Shown here: in pieces, positions 1-4,951 of the stretch
How the letters are laid out: each line of letters begins with the position of its first letter
Numbering within the stretch: position 1 is the first letter of the stretch
NCBI GenBank assembly: GCA_020024855.1
Contig: JAHHTB010000100.1
Location: 1-6,725, forward strand
Origin: Fusobacterium sp.
GTDB taxonomy: Bacteria; Fusobacteriota; Fusobacteriia; Fusobacteriales; Fusobacteriaceae
Direction of reading: 5' to 3'
DNA length: 6,725 nt
The notes under the pieces: model-generated
Told to the model about the DNA's origin: nothing
What the model saw: the letters and a program-made list of their open reading frames with translations, nothing else
Databases searched by the model: none
Made by a program: the position numbers and the translations under genes

Positions 1-165
1 TTATACCATAACTATACTTTTATTTTAAATTTTTTTACTAAAATATTGTATAATAATTTCTTTAAGCAAAGAACAGAATGATTTAAATTAAACAATTATA
101 ATATAAAAAATAGTTATACAAAAAAACAAAACTCTTTCTATCACTTTTAAAAAAACTAAAAAAAG

Positions 166-194
166 TTTAAATTATACACTATTTATGATATACT
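166..194 (+). promoter_or_regulatory. Promoter of the YczE-like membrane protein gene
   Basis: The -35 box TTTAAA lies at 166-171. After a 17-base spacer comes the -10 box TATACT at 189-194, preceded by TGA (186-188), which makes it an extended -10. The predicted transcript start is near 201, giving a leader of about 34 nt that carries GTGAGG (225-230) four bases ahead of the ATG at 235. The rest of 1-165 is A/T-rich sequence in which I see no gene and no convincing site. Confidence 0.6.
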
Positions 195-205
195 ATTAAA
201 TAGTG
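177..205. promoter_or_regulatory. Perfect 9-bp inverted repeat over the -10 box, candidate operator
   Basis: CACTATTTA at 177-185 is the exact reverse complement of TAAATAGTG at 197-205, with an 11-base spacer holding the TATACT -10 box. The centre-to-centre distance of the arms is 20 bases, about two helical turns, so a dimeric regulator could bind one DNA face and block the promoter. The arms each contain G or C, so this is not a pure A/T coincidence. A binding protein is not encoded in the window. As RNA, only the second arm would be transcribed, so a hairpin role is unlikely. Confidence 0.5.
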
Positions 206-234
206 CAAATTTAATAGTTATGAAGTGAGGAAAA

Positions 235-888
235 ATGAAAAAAGAAGTATTAAAGTATATTAAATTAATTAGTGGTCTAATCTTTTGTGCCTTTGGAATA
301 GTTTCTATTCTTAATTCAAATCTTGGTCTTTCTCCTTGGGACGTTCTTAATCAAGGACTTAATAAACAAATTGGCATCACTCTTGGACAGGCTAATATAA
401 TAGTTGGTCTTATTGTTATTTTAATTGGACTTTATTTTAAACAACCACTTGGAAGTGGAACTATATTAAATGTAACTCTTGTTGGACTTTTTATAGATCT
501 TTTCATGTATATTGATGTAATTCCTTGGGGTGATACTTATATAAAACAAGCTATACTTTTTATTGGAGGAATTATAATTTTCTCTTTAGGAAGTTATATG
601 TATATTTCAGCTGGTTGTGGCTGTGGTCCTAGAGATGGTTTAATGGTTGTTTTTACAAAAATGACTGGACTTCCTCTTGGAAGAATTAGACTATCACTTG
701 AAGTTATGGCTCTTACAATAGGATATTTTTTAGGTGGAAAAGTTGGTATAGGAACTGCTGCTTTTTCTCTAACTGCTGGATATATTATTCAATTTTTCTT
801 TAAGTTATTTAAAGATGATGTTAAGAAAATTGAACATAGAAGTATTATTTCTGAAATTAAAATGTTAAAAAATTATATATCAAAATAA
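235..888 (+). CDS. YczE/YyaS/YitT-family integral membrane protein
   Basis: This 217-residue protein is strongly hydrophobic and resembles the YczE/YyaS family (COG2364), whose biochemical function is not established. Hydrophobic segments are visible at about 8-27, 52-68, 76-93, 106-125, 151-168 and 172-192, so it should sit in the inner membrane with about six helices. The family-type loops are LGLSPWDVL (30-38) and GCGPRDGLM (129-137). These belong to an internal duplication: residues 14-93 recur at 112-191 with a constant offset of 98, matching at G14, G21, P34, D36, L38, K44, G47, L50, G51, G73, G75, T76 and G84. The C-terminus is a basic cytoplasmic-looking tail. The gene is monocistronic, with its own promoter and terminator. 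In other bacteria some yczE-like genes are linked to MocR-type regulators; none is visible here. Family assignment is fairly sure; role and substrate are unknown. Confidence 0.85.
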   Translation: MKKEVLKYIKLISGLIFCAFGIVSILNSNLGLSPWDVLNQGLNKQIGITLGQANIIVGLIVILIGLYFKQPLGSGTILNVTLVGLFIDLFMYIDVIPWGDTYIKQAILFIGGIIIFSLGSYMYISAGCGCGPRDGLMVVFTKMTGLPLGRIRLSLEVMALTIGYFLGGKVGIGTAAFSLTAGYIIQFFFKLFKDDVKKIEHRSIISEIKMLKNYISK

Positions 889-929
889 AATAAAAAGAGA
901 GGTAATTTTATTTATCCTCTCTTTTTATT
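889..929. terminator. Bidirectional terminator between convergent genes
   Basis: The hairpin has arms AAAAAGAGAGG (892-902) and CCTCTCTTTTT (916-926), extendable to 13-14 pairs, around a 13-base A/T loop. A-runs and T-runs flank the stem on both sides, so it can stop transcription of the membrane protein gene (+) and of the flavodoxin/DUF2023 pair (-), whose last stop codon is at 965-967. Confidence 0.85.
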
Positions 930-964
930 TATATATTTAGATGTTTGATGTAGGCAATTTTAAT

Positions 965-1306
965 TTAACTTGCTTTTCTTGTAAGATATCTCTTACATTG
1001 TTGATTTGTATTGTATCCTAAAAGAATTCCAAGAATAAAATCTTCTTCAGGAGTAAAATCTTTAAGTGAATTTTTTTTAAATTTCTTTAAGACATCTATT
1101 GGTTCTTTTATTCCAAAGAACACATTAATATATCCTGATTTTAATTCTTCAATTATACATTCATAACCACATTTCTCAAGTCTTTCTTCTATAAGATCTC
1201 TATTTTCTAAAGATGTAGTAAGAAGTGCTAAACTTCTTAATCCTTTATTAAGTTCATAAAGCATATGAAAAAATACACTTAATTCATTTCTTTTTTCACT
1301 GCTCAT
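965..1306 (-). CDS. DUF2023-family protein, flavodoxin neighbour
   Basis: This soluble 113-residue protein shows the pattern I associate with DUF2023: HMLYELNKGLR (14-24), INVFFG (60-65), TPEEDFILGILLGY (85-98) and QQCKRYL (102-108). No signal peptide or membrane segment is seen. The function is unknown. Members of this family are often found next to a flavodoxin gene, as here. Its ATG (1306) lies 3 bases after the flavodoxin stop. The only Shine-Dalgarno-like stretch (AAAAGG, around 1318-1323) is about 11 bases upstream inside the flavodoxin gene, so translation is probably coupled. Met15 is a poorer start because the conserved block begins before it. Cys46, Cys50 and Cys104 are present but do not form a recognised metal motif. 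Family recognition is from memory of the motif and is likely but not certain. Confidence 0.75.
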   Translation of the reverse strand: MSSEKRNELSVFFHMLYELNKGLRSLALLTTSLENRDLIEERLEKCGYECIIEELKSGYINVFFGIKEPIDVLKKFKKNSLKDFTPEEDFILGILLGYNTNQQCKRYLTRKAS

Positions 1307-1309
1307 AAT

Positions 1310-1786
1310 TTATCTTACCTTTTCAACCCAAGCATTAATTCTTTCTTCTGTTAGTTCACTTTGATTATTTTCATCTATTACAAGCCCTAAGAACTCACCA
1401 TCTTCAGCTGATCTTGAACCTGAGAAATCATATCCATCTGTAGAAGTTTTTCCTACAAGTGTTATTCCTTTATCTTTTATTTCTTCATAAATTGTTGCTA
1501 TTCCATCAACAAATGTATCTCCAAAAGATGCTTGGTCTCCAACACCTATAAGAGCTACTTTTTTACCAGAAAGATTTTTAGTTGCTAGAGTATCTAAAGC
1601 TCCCATCCAGTCATCTTGAAGATCTCCCATTCCCCATGTTGATGTTGCAAAAATTACAAAATCGTAATCTTCAACTTTATCTATTTCTGTTGCTGACATT
1701 ACATCTGCTCCTAATAAAGCTCCTACTTTTTGTGCTATACCTTCTGTTGTTCCTGTTGTACTTCCATAAAATATTCCTGTTTTCAT
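1310..1786 (-). CDS. fldA: Long-chain flavodoxin (FMN electron carrier)
   Basis: This 158-residue flavodoxin carries one- or two-electron reducing equivalents on FMN in the cytoplasm. The phosphate-binding loop is GSTTGTT (8-14). The first flavin loop is TSTWGMGDLQDDW (48-60), with Trp51 in the stacking position. The second loop is GVGDQASFGDTF (81-92), where the usual stacking tyrosine is Phe88. The C-terminal part, with GYDFSGSRS and the ending TEERINAWVEKVR, fits the long-chain FldA class. An in-frame ATG at 1801 exists, but its first codons contain the ribosome binding site (AGAGGAGA, 1791-1798), so the ATG at 1786 is the true start. The gene is read first in an operon with the DUF2023 gene and diverges from a nitrite/sulfite reductase that it could plausibly supply with electrons; other partners such as pyruvate:flavodoxin oxidoreductase are equally possible. 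Confidence 0.93.
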   Translation of the reverse strand: MKTGIFYGSTTGTTEGIAQKVGALLGADVMSATEIDKVEDYDFVIFATSTWGMGDLQDDWMGALDTLATKNLSGKKVALIGVGDQASFGDTFVDGIATIYEEIKDKGITLVGKTSTDGYDFSGSRSAEDGEFLGLVIDENNQSELTEERINAWVEKVR

Positions 1787-1853
1787 AATTTCTCCTCTCA
1801 TATTCTTTTATAATATTTTGATTTTAATTATTGTCTTCTTCGCTTACAAAACA

Positions 1854-1882
1854 ATTATATTATATTCTATTTTGATTGTCAA
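1854..1882 (-). promoter_or_regulatory. Consensus promoter of the flavodoxin operon
   Basis: Read on the minus strand, a perfect TTGACA (1882-1877) is followed by exactly 17 bases and a perfect TATAAT (1859-1854). The block AAAATTAT lies directly upstream and could act as an UP element. The predicted transcript start is near 1847, giving a leader of about 60 nt. I see no clear Fur or Fnr palindrome over it. The promoter looks strong and constitutive. Confidence 0.85.
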
Positions 1883-1975
1883 ATAATTTTGTTAAAATAT
1901 TTTTTTATTAACTTAAGAATTAACTTTTTTTATTATTTTATAAGAAAAAATAATATCTTTTCTACTTTCTTTTTA

Positions 1976-2004
1976 TAGTCATAATCTTGTATTTGATATA
2001 TAAT
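1976..2004 (+). promoter_or_regulatory. Promoter of the nitrite/sulfite reductase gene
   Basis: The -10 box TATAAT is at 1999-2004. With a 17-base spacer, the -35 position reads TAGTCA (1976-1981), matching TTGACA at four of six bases. Transcription would begin near 2011, which lies after the in-frame ATG at 2007 and rules that codon out as the start. The weak -35 suggests dependence on an activator. An A/T-only inverted repeat (1931-1939 with 1947-1955) lies upstream and is of uncertain meaning. Confidence 0.6.
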
Positions 2005-2039
2005 ATATGTCGAAAATAAACAGGATAAAAGGGGGGAAA

Positions 2040-3596
2040 ATGGAAAATTATAATGAAATGTTAAAATCTGAAATTGGTGCTTTTCGTGAACTAGGACATA
2101 AATTTTTAAATAAAGAAGTTTCTGTAGGTGAATTTAAAGGTATTTCTGGAGGAATGGGTGTATATGCTCAACGTGGTGGACAAAGTTTTATGATAAGACT
2201 TCGTACTTCATCTGGAGTTATTTCTTTAAAACACATGGAACTTATCTCTACTTTCTTAAATCAATATAAAATTGAACAACTACATCTTACAACTAGACAG
2301 GCTATTCAACTTCATAATCTTGGAATTGATGATGTTTGTGACATTATGGAAACATCTATTGATAACGAGTTATACACTCGTGGTGGTGGAGGAAACTTCC
2401 CTAGAAATGTATCTCTTTCAATTTTATCAGGAGTAGAAAAAAATGAATGTTTTGATGTAACTGATTTTGCTTTAAAAACAGGTGAATATTTAATGAGTCA
2501 AATCACTTCGTATAAATTACCAAGAAAATTAAAAATAGCTTTTTCTTCAAGTGATAATGATGATGCAAATGCAACTCTTAATGACCTTGGTTTTATGGCA
2601 ACTATTAAAGATGGAAAACCATATTTTAAAGTTTTCTTAGCTGGAGGGCTTGGTTCAAATCCAAGTGTTTCTCTTCATTATGCTAATCTTATAGAACCAA
2701 AAGATATCCTTTATCATGTTGAGGCTATGACACAACTTTTCATTGCAGAGGGAGATTATAAAAATAAAGCAAAAGCTAGAACAAGATATATACCAAAAAG
2801 ACTAGGAACAGAGGCTTTCTTTAAATGTTATGAAAAACATTTACAAACTGTAAAAACTGAAAGAAAACTTGATGTTAATATTCCTATTATTTTATCAGAA
2901 ACATTAACTAAGTATTCTCATAAATTACCTGAAACTTTTTGTTTAATACATCAAAGACAGGATAATCTTTATACTGTTGTTGTACACCCTTTAAATGGAC
3001 AACTTCTTGCAAAAGACTTTAATAATATGTTTACTTTCCTAAAAAAATATAATATTGAAGAAGTAAGAATAAGTATGAAAGAGAGTCTGTATATAAGAAA
3101 TCTTACAGAGGAACAAGCCAAAGAACTTCTTAATATAACTGATAGTATAAGAATGAAATCAAAAGTTGAGCAAAGTGTAAGTTGTATTGGTATTCCTACT
3201 TGTCAGATGGGTATAGAACAAAGCCAAAAACTTTTAGCTGATATTCTTTCTTATTTAAAAAAGAATAAAACTTCAGATACATTCCTACCTTCTATCCATA
3301 TTTCTGGATGTCAAAACTCATGTAGTAGACACCAAATAAATGAAATTGGTTTTGCTGGTGGAAAAAGAAAAGTAGGAGATGCCCTTGAAGATGTTTTTGA
3401 TTTATATGTTGGAGGAATATTTAGCAGAGAAAAAACTGAACTTGGAAGAAAAGTTGGAACTATTATTATGAGAAATATTCCTAAATTTATAAATGATTTA
3501 ACAAATGAACTTAATAAAAATAATATGAGTTTTAGAGAATACCTTTCTACAAAAGAAAATGAGTTTAACAAACTTGTTTCTTCTTATCTAATTTAA
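2040..3596 (+). CDS. Siroheme/4Fe-4S nitrite/sulfite reductase
   Basis: This 518-residue protein belongs to the single-subunit nitrite/sulfite reductase family (COG0155), cytoplasmic enzymes that make six-electron reductions of sulfite to sulfide or nitrite to ammonia. The four cysteines that hold the coupled 4Fe-4S cluster and siroheme are all present: C382-x5-C388 and C424-x3-C428 (in SGCQNSCSRH). The N-terminal half has the family's ferredoxin-like region, including TTRQAIQLH and the glycine-rich GGGGNFPRNV. Length is normal and there is no frameshift. The start is the ATG at 2040, preceded by AAAAGGGGGG (2027-2036); an earlier ATG at 2007 precedes the predicted transcript start. Sequence alone does not separate sulfite from nitrite as substrate. 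No reductase partner subunit or siroheme gene is nearby, so electrons must come from a ferredoxin or the divergently encoded flavodoxin. Confidence 0.92.
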   Translation: MENYNEMLKSEIGAFRELGHKFLNKEVSVGEFKGISGGMGVYAQRGGQSFMIRLRTSSGVISLKHMELISTFLNQYKIEQLHLTTRQAIQLHNLGIDDVCDIMETSIDNELYTRGGGGNFPRNVSLSILSGVEKNECFDVTDFALKTGEYLMSQITSYKLPRKLKIAFSSSDNDDANATLNDLGFMATIKDGKPYFKVFLAGGLGSNPSVSLHYANLIEPKDILYHVEAMTQLFIAEGDYKNKAKARTRYIPKRLGTEAFFKCYEKHLQTVKTERKLDVNIPIILSETLTKYSHKLPETFCLIHQRQDNLYTVVVHPLNGQLLAKDFNNMFTFLKKYNIEEVRISMKESLYIRNLTEEQAKELLNITDSIRMKSKVEQSVSCIGIPTCQMGIEQSQKLLADILSYLKKNKTSDTFLPSIHISGCQNSCSRHQINEIGFAGGKRKVGDALEDVFDLYVGGIFSREKTELGRKVGTIIMRNIPKFINDLTNELNKNNMSFREYLSTKENEFNKLVSSYLI

Positions 3597-3613
3597 TTAC
3601 CAAAATATTTTAT

Positions 3614-3648
3614 AAAGCCATAAGAGATTATTTCTTTTATGGCTTTTT
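3614..3648 (+). terminator. Terminator of the reductase gene
   Basis: AAAGCCATAAGAGA (3614-3627) pairs with TCTTTTATGGCTTT (3633-3646) over 14 positions with one G-U pair and a 5-base loop. It runs into TTTTT, 18 bases after the reductase stop codon. Confidence 0.9.
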
Positions 3649-3664
3649 ATTTTATACAAAAAAT

Positions 3665-3689
3665 AAAAAAACCTGTGAATTCTCACAGG
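3665..3689 (-). terminator. Terminator of the cold shock gene
   Basis: On the minus strand CCTGTGA (3689-3683) pairs with TCACAGG (3678-3672) across a 4-base GAAT loop and is followed by seven T (3671-3665). It lies 24 bases past the cold shock stop codon and converges with the reductase terminator. Confidence 0.88.
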
Positions 3690-3712
3690 CTCAATTTTTT
3701 GTTTGTAGAAAA

Positions 3713-3916
3713 CTATTTAACTACTACTACGTTAGCAGCTTGAGGTCCTTTTTGTCCCTCTTTAACGTCGAAAGTTACGTTTTCTCCCTCTTCTAAAGTT
3801 TTGAATCCTTCTTTTTGGATTTCAGAGAAGTGTACGAATAAATCTTTTCCTTCTTCAGAAGTGATGAATCCGAATCCTTTCTCAGCGTTAAACCATTTTA
3901 CTGTTCCTTTGTTCAT
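3713..3916 (-). CDS. CspA/CspB-type cold shock protein
   Basis: This 67-residue single cold-shock domain protein binds single-stranded RNA and DNA and acts as an RNA chaperone. It has the start [15 protein letters not shown] with RNP1 KGFGFI (13-18) and RNP2 LFVHF (26-30). The aromatic nucleic-acid face, W8, F15, F17, F27, H29 and F30, is complete. The ribosome binding site GGAGG (3924-3928) is seven bases ahead of the ATG. Its codons are richer in C and G (ACG, GCA, GTA, TTC-type choices) than those of its neighbours, as expected for a very highly expressed gene. It is monocistronic with its own promoter, long leader and terminator. The leader suggests post-transcriptional temperature control. 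Which of several Csp paralogues this is cannot be told from the window. Confidence 0.96.
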   Translation of the reverse strand: MNKGTVKWFNAEKGFGFITSEEGKDLFVHFSEIQKEGFKTLEEGENVTFDVKEGQKGPQAANVVVVK

Positions 3917-4042
3917 TATGATACCTCCATAAAATACTAATTTTTCACATAAATAAGAAATTTGCTTCAGTTAACCCTTTAAAAGTATTTTATAAAGATA
4001 CTTTAAAATAAACCAATCAAAAACTTTCTAAATTTATATTAC
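3917..4042 (-). promoter_or_regulatory. Cold shock mRNA leader with ATTGG box and hairpin
   Basis: From the predicted transcript start near 4041 to the ATG there are about 125 untranslated bases. Near the 5' end the RNA carries UUUUUGAUUGGUUU. Its ATTGG core is at 4017-4013 on the minus strand and resembles the single-stranded ATTGG/Y-box sequences bound by Bacillus CspB. Just downstream, AAAGTAT and ATACTTT (3982-3988 with 3998-4004) form a 7-bp hairpin that can extend by three pairs past a bulge. No sequence that would mask GGAGG is evident. A role in temperature response or autoregulation is inferred. Confidence 0.45.
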
Positions 4043-4047
4043 GTTTT

Positions 4048-4076
4048 ATCTTAACATTTTTGAACTATTTTGTCAA
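4048..4076 (-). promoter_or_regulatory. Promoter of the cold shock gene
   Basis: On the minus strand a perfect TTGACA (4076-4071) is followed by a 17-base spacer and TAAGAT (4053-4048), which matches TATAAT at four of six positions. The predicted start is near 4041. Confidence 0.65.
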
Positions 4077-4133
4077 ATTTTTATGCACATTATTTTATTA
4101 TTAGATTTTTCTTGGGAACTATTTTAAAAATTA

Positions 4134-4161
4134 TTGACATTAAATTTATTTATTATATACT
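4134..4161 (+). promoter_or_regulatory. Promoter of the small secreted protein gene
   Basis: TTGACA (4134-4139) and TATACT (4156-4161) are separated by 16 bases, with AAAAATTA directly upstream. The leader of about 26 nt contains AAGGAGGG (4179-4186), seven bases before the ATG at 4194. Confidence 0.75.
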
Positions 4162-4193
4162 ATCTATAAGGATATTATAAGGAGGGATTGCTT

Positions 4194-4562
4194 ATGAAAA
4201 AAATTACCACACTTATATTTTTAACATTATCTTTAATATCATATGCTGAATTTAAAATGGAATTTGTTGACAGAAAAGATGGATTTAACGGATTCCCAAT
4301 CTATACCTACACTACAGATGATTATGATAGAGATAGAGACCTTCCTACACTTATAAAAAAAGCTAAAGAACTTAAAGAAAAAGAAAATACTGATGAAATA
4401 ACTTTACTACTAGAAATGGATGGTGTGTATGGTTATATTGATAGAGTTGATTTACAAGATGATAAATTCTATATTGATGTTGAAAGTGATGATGACTATG
4501 TTCAACTTTTGGTTAATGAAGATAATTTTATAAAATATAAAAAAGCTGGACTTGTAAAATAA
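4194..4562 (+). CDS. Small acidic secreted protein, unknown function
   Basis: I do not recognise a family. The 122-residue product begins with a clear Sec signal peptide: MKK, a hydrophobic core (residues 4-15) and a probable signal peptidase cut after S16-Y17-A18. The mature part is about 104 residues, probably periplasmic, and acidic, with about 27 Asp/Glu against 16 Lys/Arg. It has an Asp-rich stretch (TTDDYDRDRD), a Lys/Glu-rich helix-like segment (KKAKELKEKE), then a strand-rich region with GVYGYIDRVDLQDDKFYIDVESDDDY. There are no cysteines and no lipobox. An in-frame TTG at 4188 abuts the ribosome binding site and is too close to serve, so the ATG at 4194 is chosen. A strong promoter and terminator frame it as a single gene. 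Acidic loops could bind cations, but that is speculation. Confidence 0.8.
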   Translation: MKKITTLIFLTLSLISYAEFKMEFVDRKDGFNGFPIYTYTTDDYDRDRDLPTLIKKAKELKEKENTDEITLLLEMDGVYGYIDRVDLQDDKFYIDVESDDDYVQLLVNEDNFIKYKKAGLVK

Positions 4563-4604
4563 TTTTAGATTTTTATGATTACCTCATTCATAAATATCTC
4601 ATTT

Positions 4605-4645
4605 AAAAATGCTGAAAAGATTTTCTTTTTAGCATTTTTTCTTTT
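4605..4645 (+). terminator. Terminator of the secreted protein gene
   Basis: AAAAATGCTGAAAAGA (4605-4620) pairs with TCTTTTTAGCATTTTT (4624-4639), 16 pairs with one G-U and a 3-base TTT loop, followed by more T residues. Confidence 0.88.
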
Positions 4646-4697
4646 ATGAAAATTTATTTTTAATAAATTTTATTTAAAAAAGAATAGATATACTGAA

Positions 4698-4751
4698 AAC
4701 AGAAAAAGCCGTCCTTTTCATTTAAGAAAGTCGGCTTTTTCTGTTCTTTTT
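4698..4751. terminator. Strong GCCG/CGGC hairpin terminator, read in both directions
   Basis: AACAGAAAAAGCCG (4698-4711) is the exact reverse complement of CGGCTTTTTCTGTT (4732-4745), a 14-bp stem. The inner 20 bases can pair further in part. On the minus strand the lower stem itself supplies the U-run (TTTTTCTGTTTT) expected for a terminator, ending the small RNA predicted upstream. On the plus strand CTTTTT follows (4746-4751), so it can also back up the preceding terminator at 4605-4645. Its four-pair GCCG/CGGC core stands out in this A/T-rich gap. Confidence 0.8.
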
Positions 4752-4814
4752 AAAGTTTAGGGTAGGAACTTCAAGACCTTCATCACCATAAGTCTTAAAG
4801 CAGAAATTAATCTT
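4698..4814 (-). ncRNA. Predicted intergenic small RNA of about 115-120 nt
   Basis: A minus-strand promoter (4821-4849) predicts a start near 4814, and the GCCG/CGGC hairpin ends the transcript near 4698. In between, CTTTAAGAC (4800-4792) pairs with GTCTTGAAG (4777-4769), nine pairs with one G-U, around a 14-base loop containing AUGGUGAUGAAG. Next comes an unpaired C-rich stretch UUCCUACCCU (4768-4759) that could pair with purine-rich ribosome binding sites, then the terminator. The longest reading frame starting at an ATG is about ten codons (4787-4755) without a ribosome binding site, so a protein is unlikely. The region is richer in G and C than its surroundings. I cannot match it to a named RNA family; a riboswitch is unlikely because no minus-strand gene follows. 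Confidence 0.5.
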
Positions 4815-4820
4815 GACTAA

Positions 4821-4849
4821 ATACTATCATAAAATATTTTGTTTGTCAA
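4821..4849 (-). promoter_or_regulatory. Promoter of the predicted small RNA
   Basis: On the minus strand a perfect TTGACA (4849-4844) is followed by 17 bases ending in TGA and the -10 box TAGTAT (4826-4821), an extended -10. The 14 bases AAAATTATTTGACA are identical to those at the flavodoxin promoter. No protein gene follows on this strand, which is the main reason to suspect a small RNA. Confidence 0.65.
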
Positions 4850-4880
4850 ATAATTTTTTTTATTTTTTTACTAAAGAATT

Positions 4881-4943
4881 AAAAAATAAAAAAATCTCAT
4901 TACCCTTGTATAAATTTTACAAAAATATACAAGAGTAATGAGA
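4881..4943 (-). terminator. Terminator of the deacylase gene, 18-bp stem
   Basis: The arms at 4895-4912 and 4926-4943 pair at 17 of 18 positions (C4904 faces A4934) around a 13-base loop. On the minus strand the stem is followed by TTTTTTTATTTTTT (4894-4881). It starts 6 bases after the deacylase stop codon. The outer arm belongs to a repeat also found upstream of the gene. Confidence 0.9.
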
Positions 4944-4951
4944 AAAAATTT
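4921..4951 (+). repeat. Direct repeat copy 1, downstream flank of the deacylase gene
   Basis: This 31-base stretch matches 5453-5483 at 27 of 31 positions, with the core TATACAAGAGTAATG (4926-4940). It includes one arm of the terminator at 4895-4943 and ends within the deacylase stop codon. Confidence 0.7.

Noticed and set aside
8..221. Three copies of ATAGTTAT or its complement (8-15, 110-117, 214-221) around the first promoter
   Set aside because: The spacing is irregular and the motif is almost all A/T, so chance in this composition is a sufficient explanation.
1582..1788. Plus-strand open frame opposite the flavodoxin gene
   Set aside because: It is the antisense shadow of a clear flavodoxin. 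Its product is a leucine/phenylalanine-rich low-complexity string with no ribosome binding site.
1931..1955. TATTATTTT / AAAATAATA inverted repeat upstream of the reductase promoter
   Set aside because: It is purely A/T and such repeats are common by chance here; it is not followed by a T-run to be a terminator. Kept only as a remark.
2007..2039. Upstream ATG as the start of the reductase
   Set aside because: It lies three bases after the TATAAT box, ahead of the expected transcript start, and has no ribosome binding site; the ATG at 2040 follows AAAAGGGGGG.
1787..2039. Fur, Fnr or Rex sites in the flavodoxin-reductase intergenic region
   Set aside because: I looked for TTGAT-N4-ATCAA and GATAAT-type palindromes because of the redox genes and found none convincing.
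3311..3571. Minus-strand open frame opposite the end of the reductase gene
   Set aside because: The reductase frame is certain here, including C424 and C428 codons or their surroundings; the antisense product has no recognisable features.
4755..4787. Ten-codon reading frame (starting MVMKVL) in the minus-strand small RNA
   Set aside because: There is no ribosome binding site before it and its start lies in a hairpin loop; it is too short to support from sequence alone.
4563..4949. CRISPR array, tRNA or mobile element in the largest gap
   Set aside because: The hairpins there are different from one another, there is no repeat-spacer periodicity, no cloverleaf, and no transposase or terminal inverted repeats.
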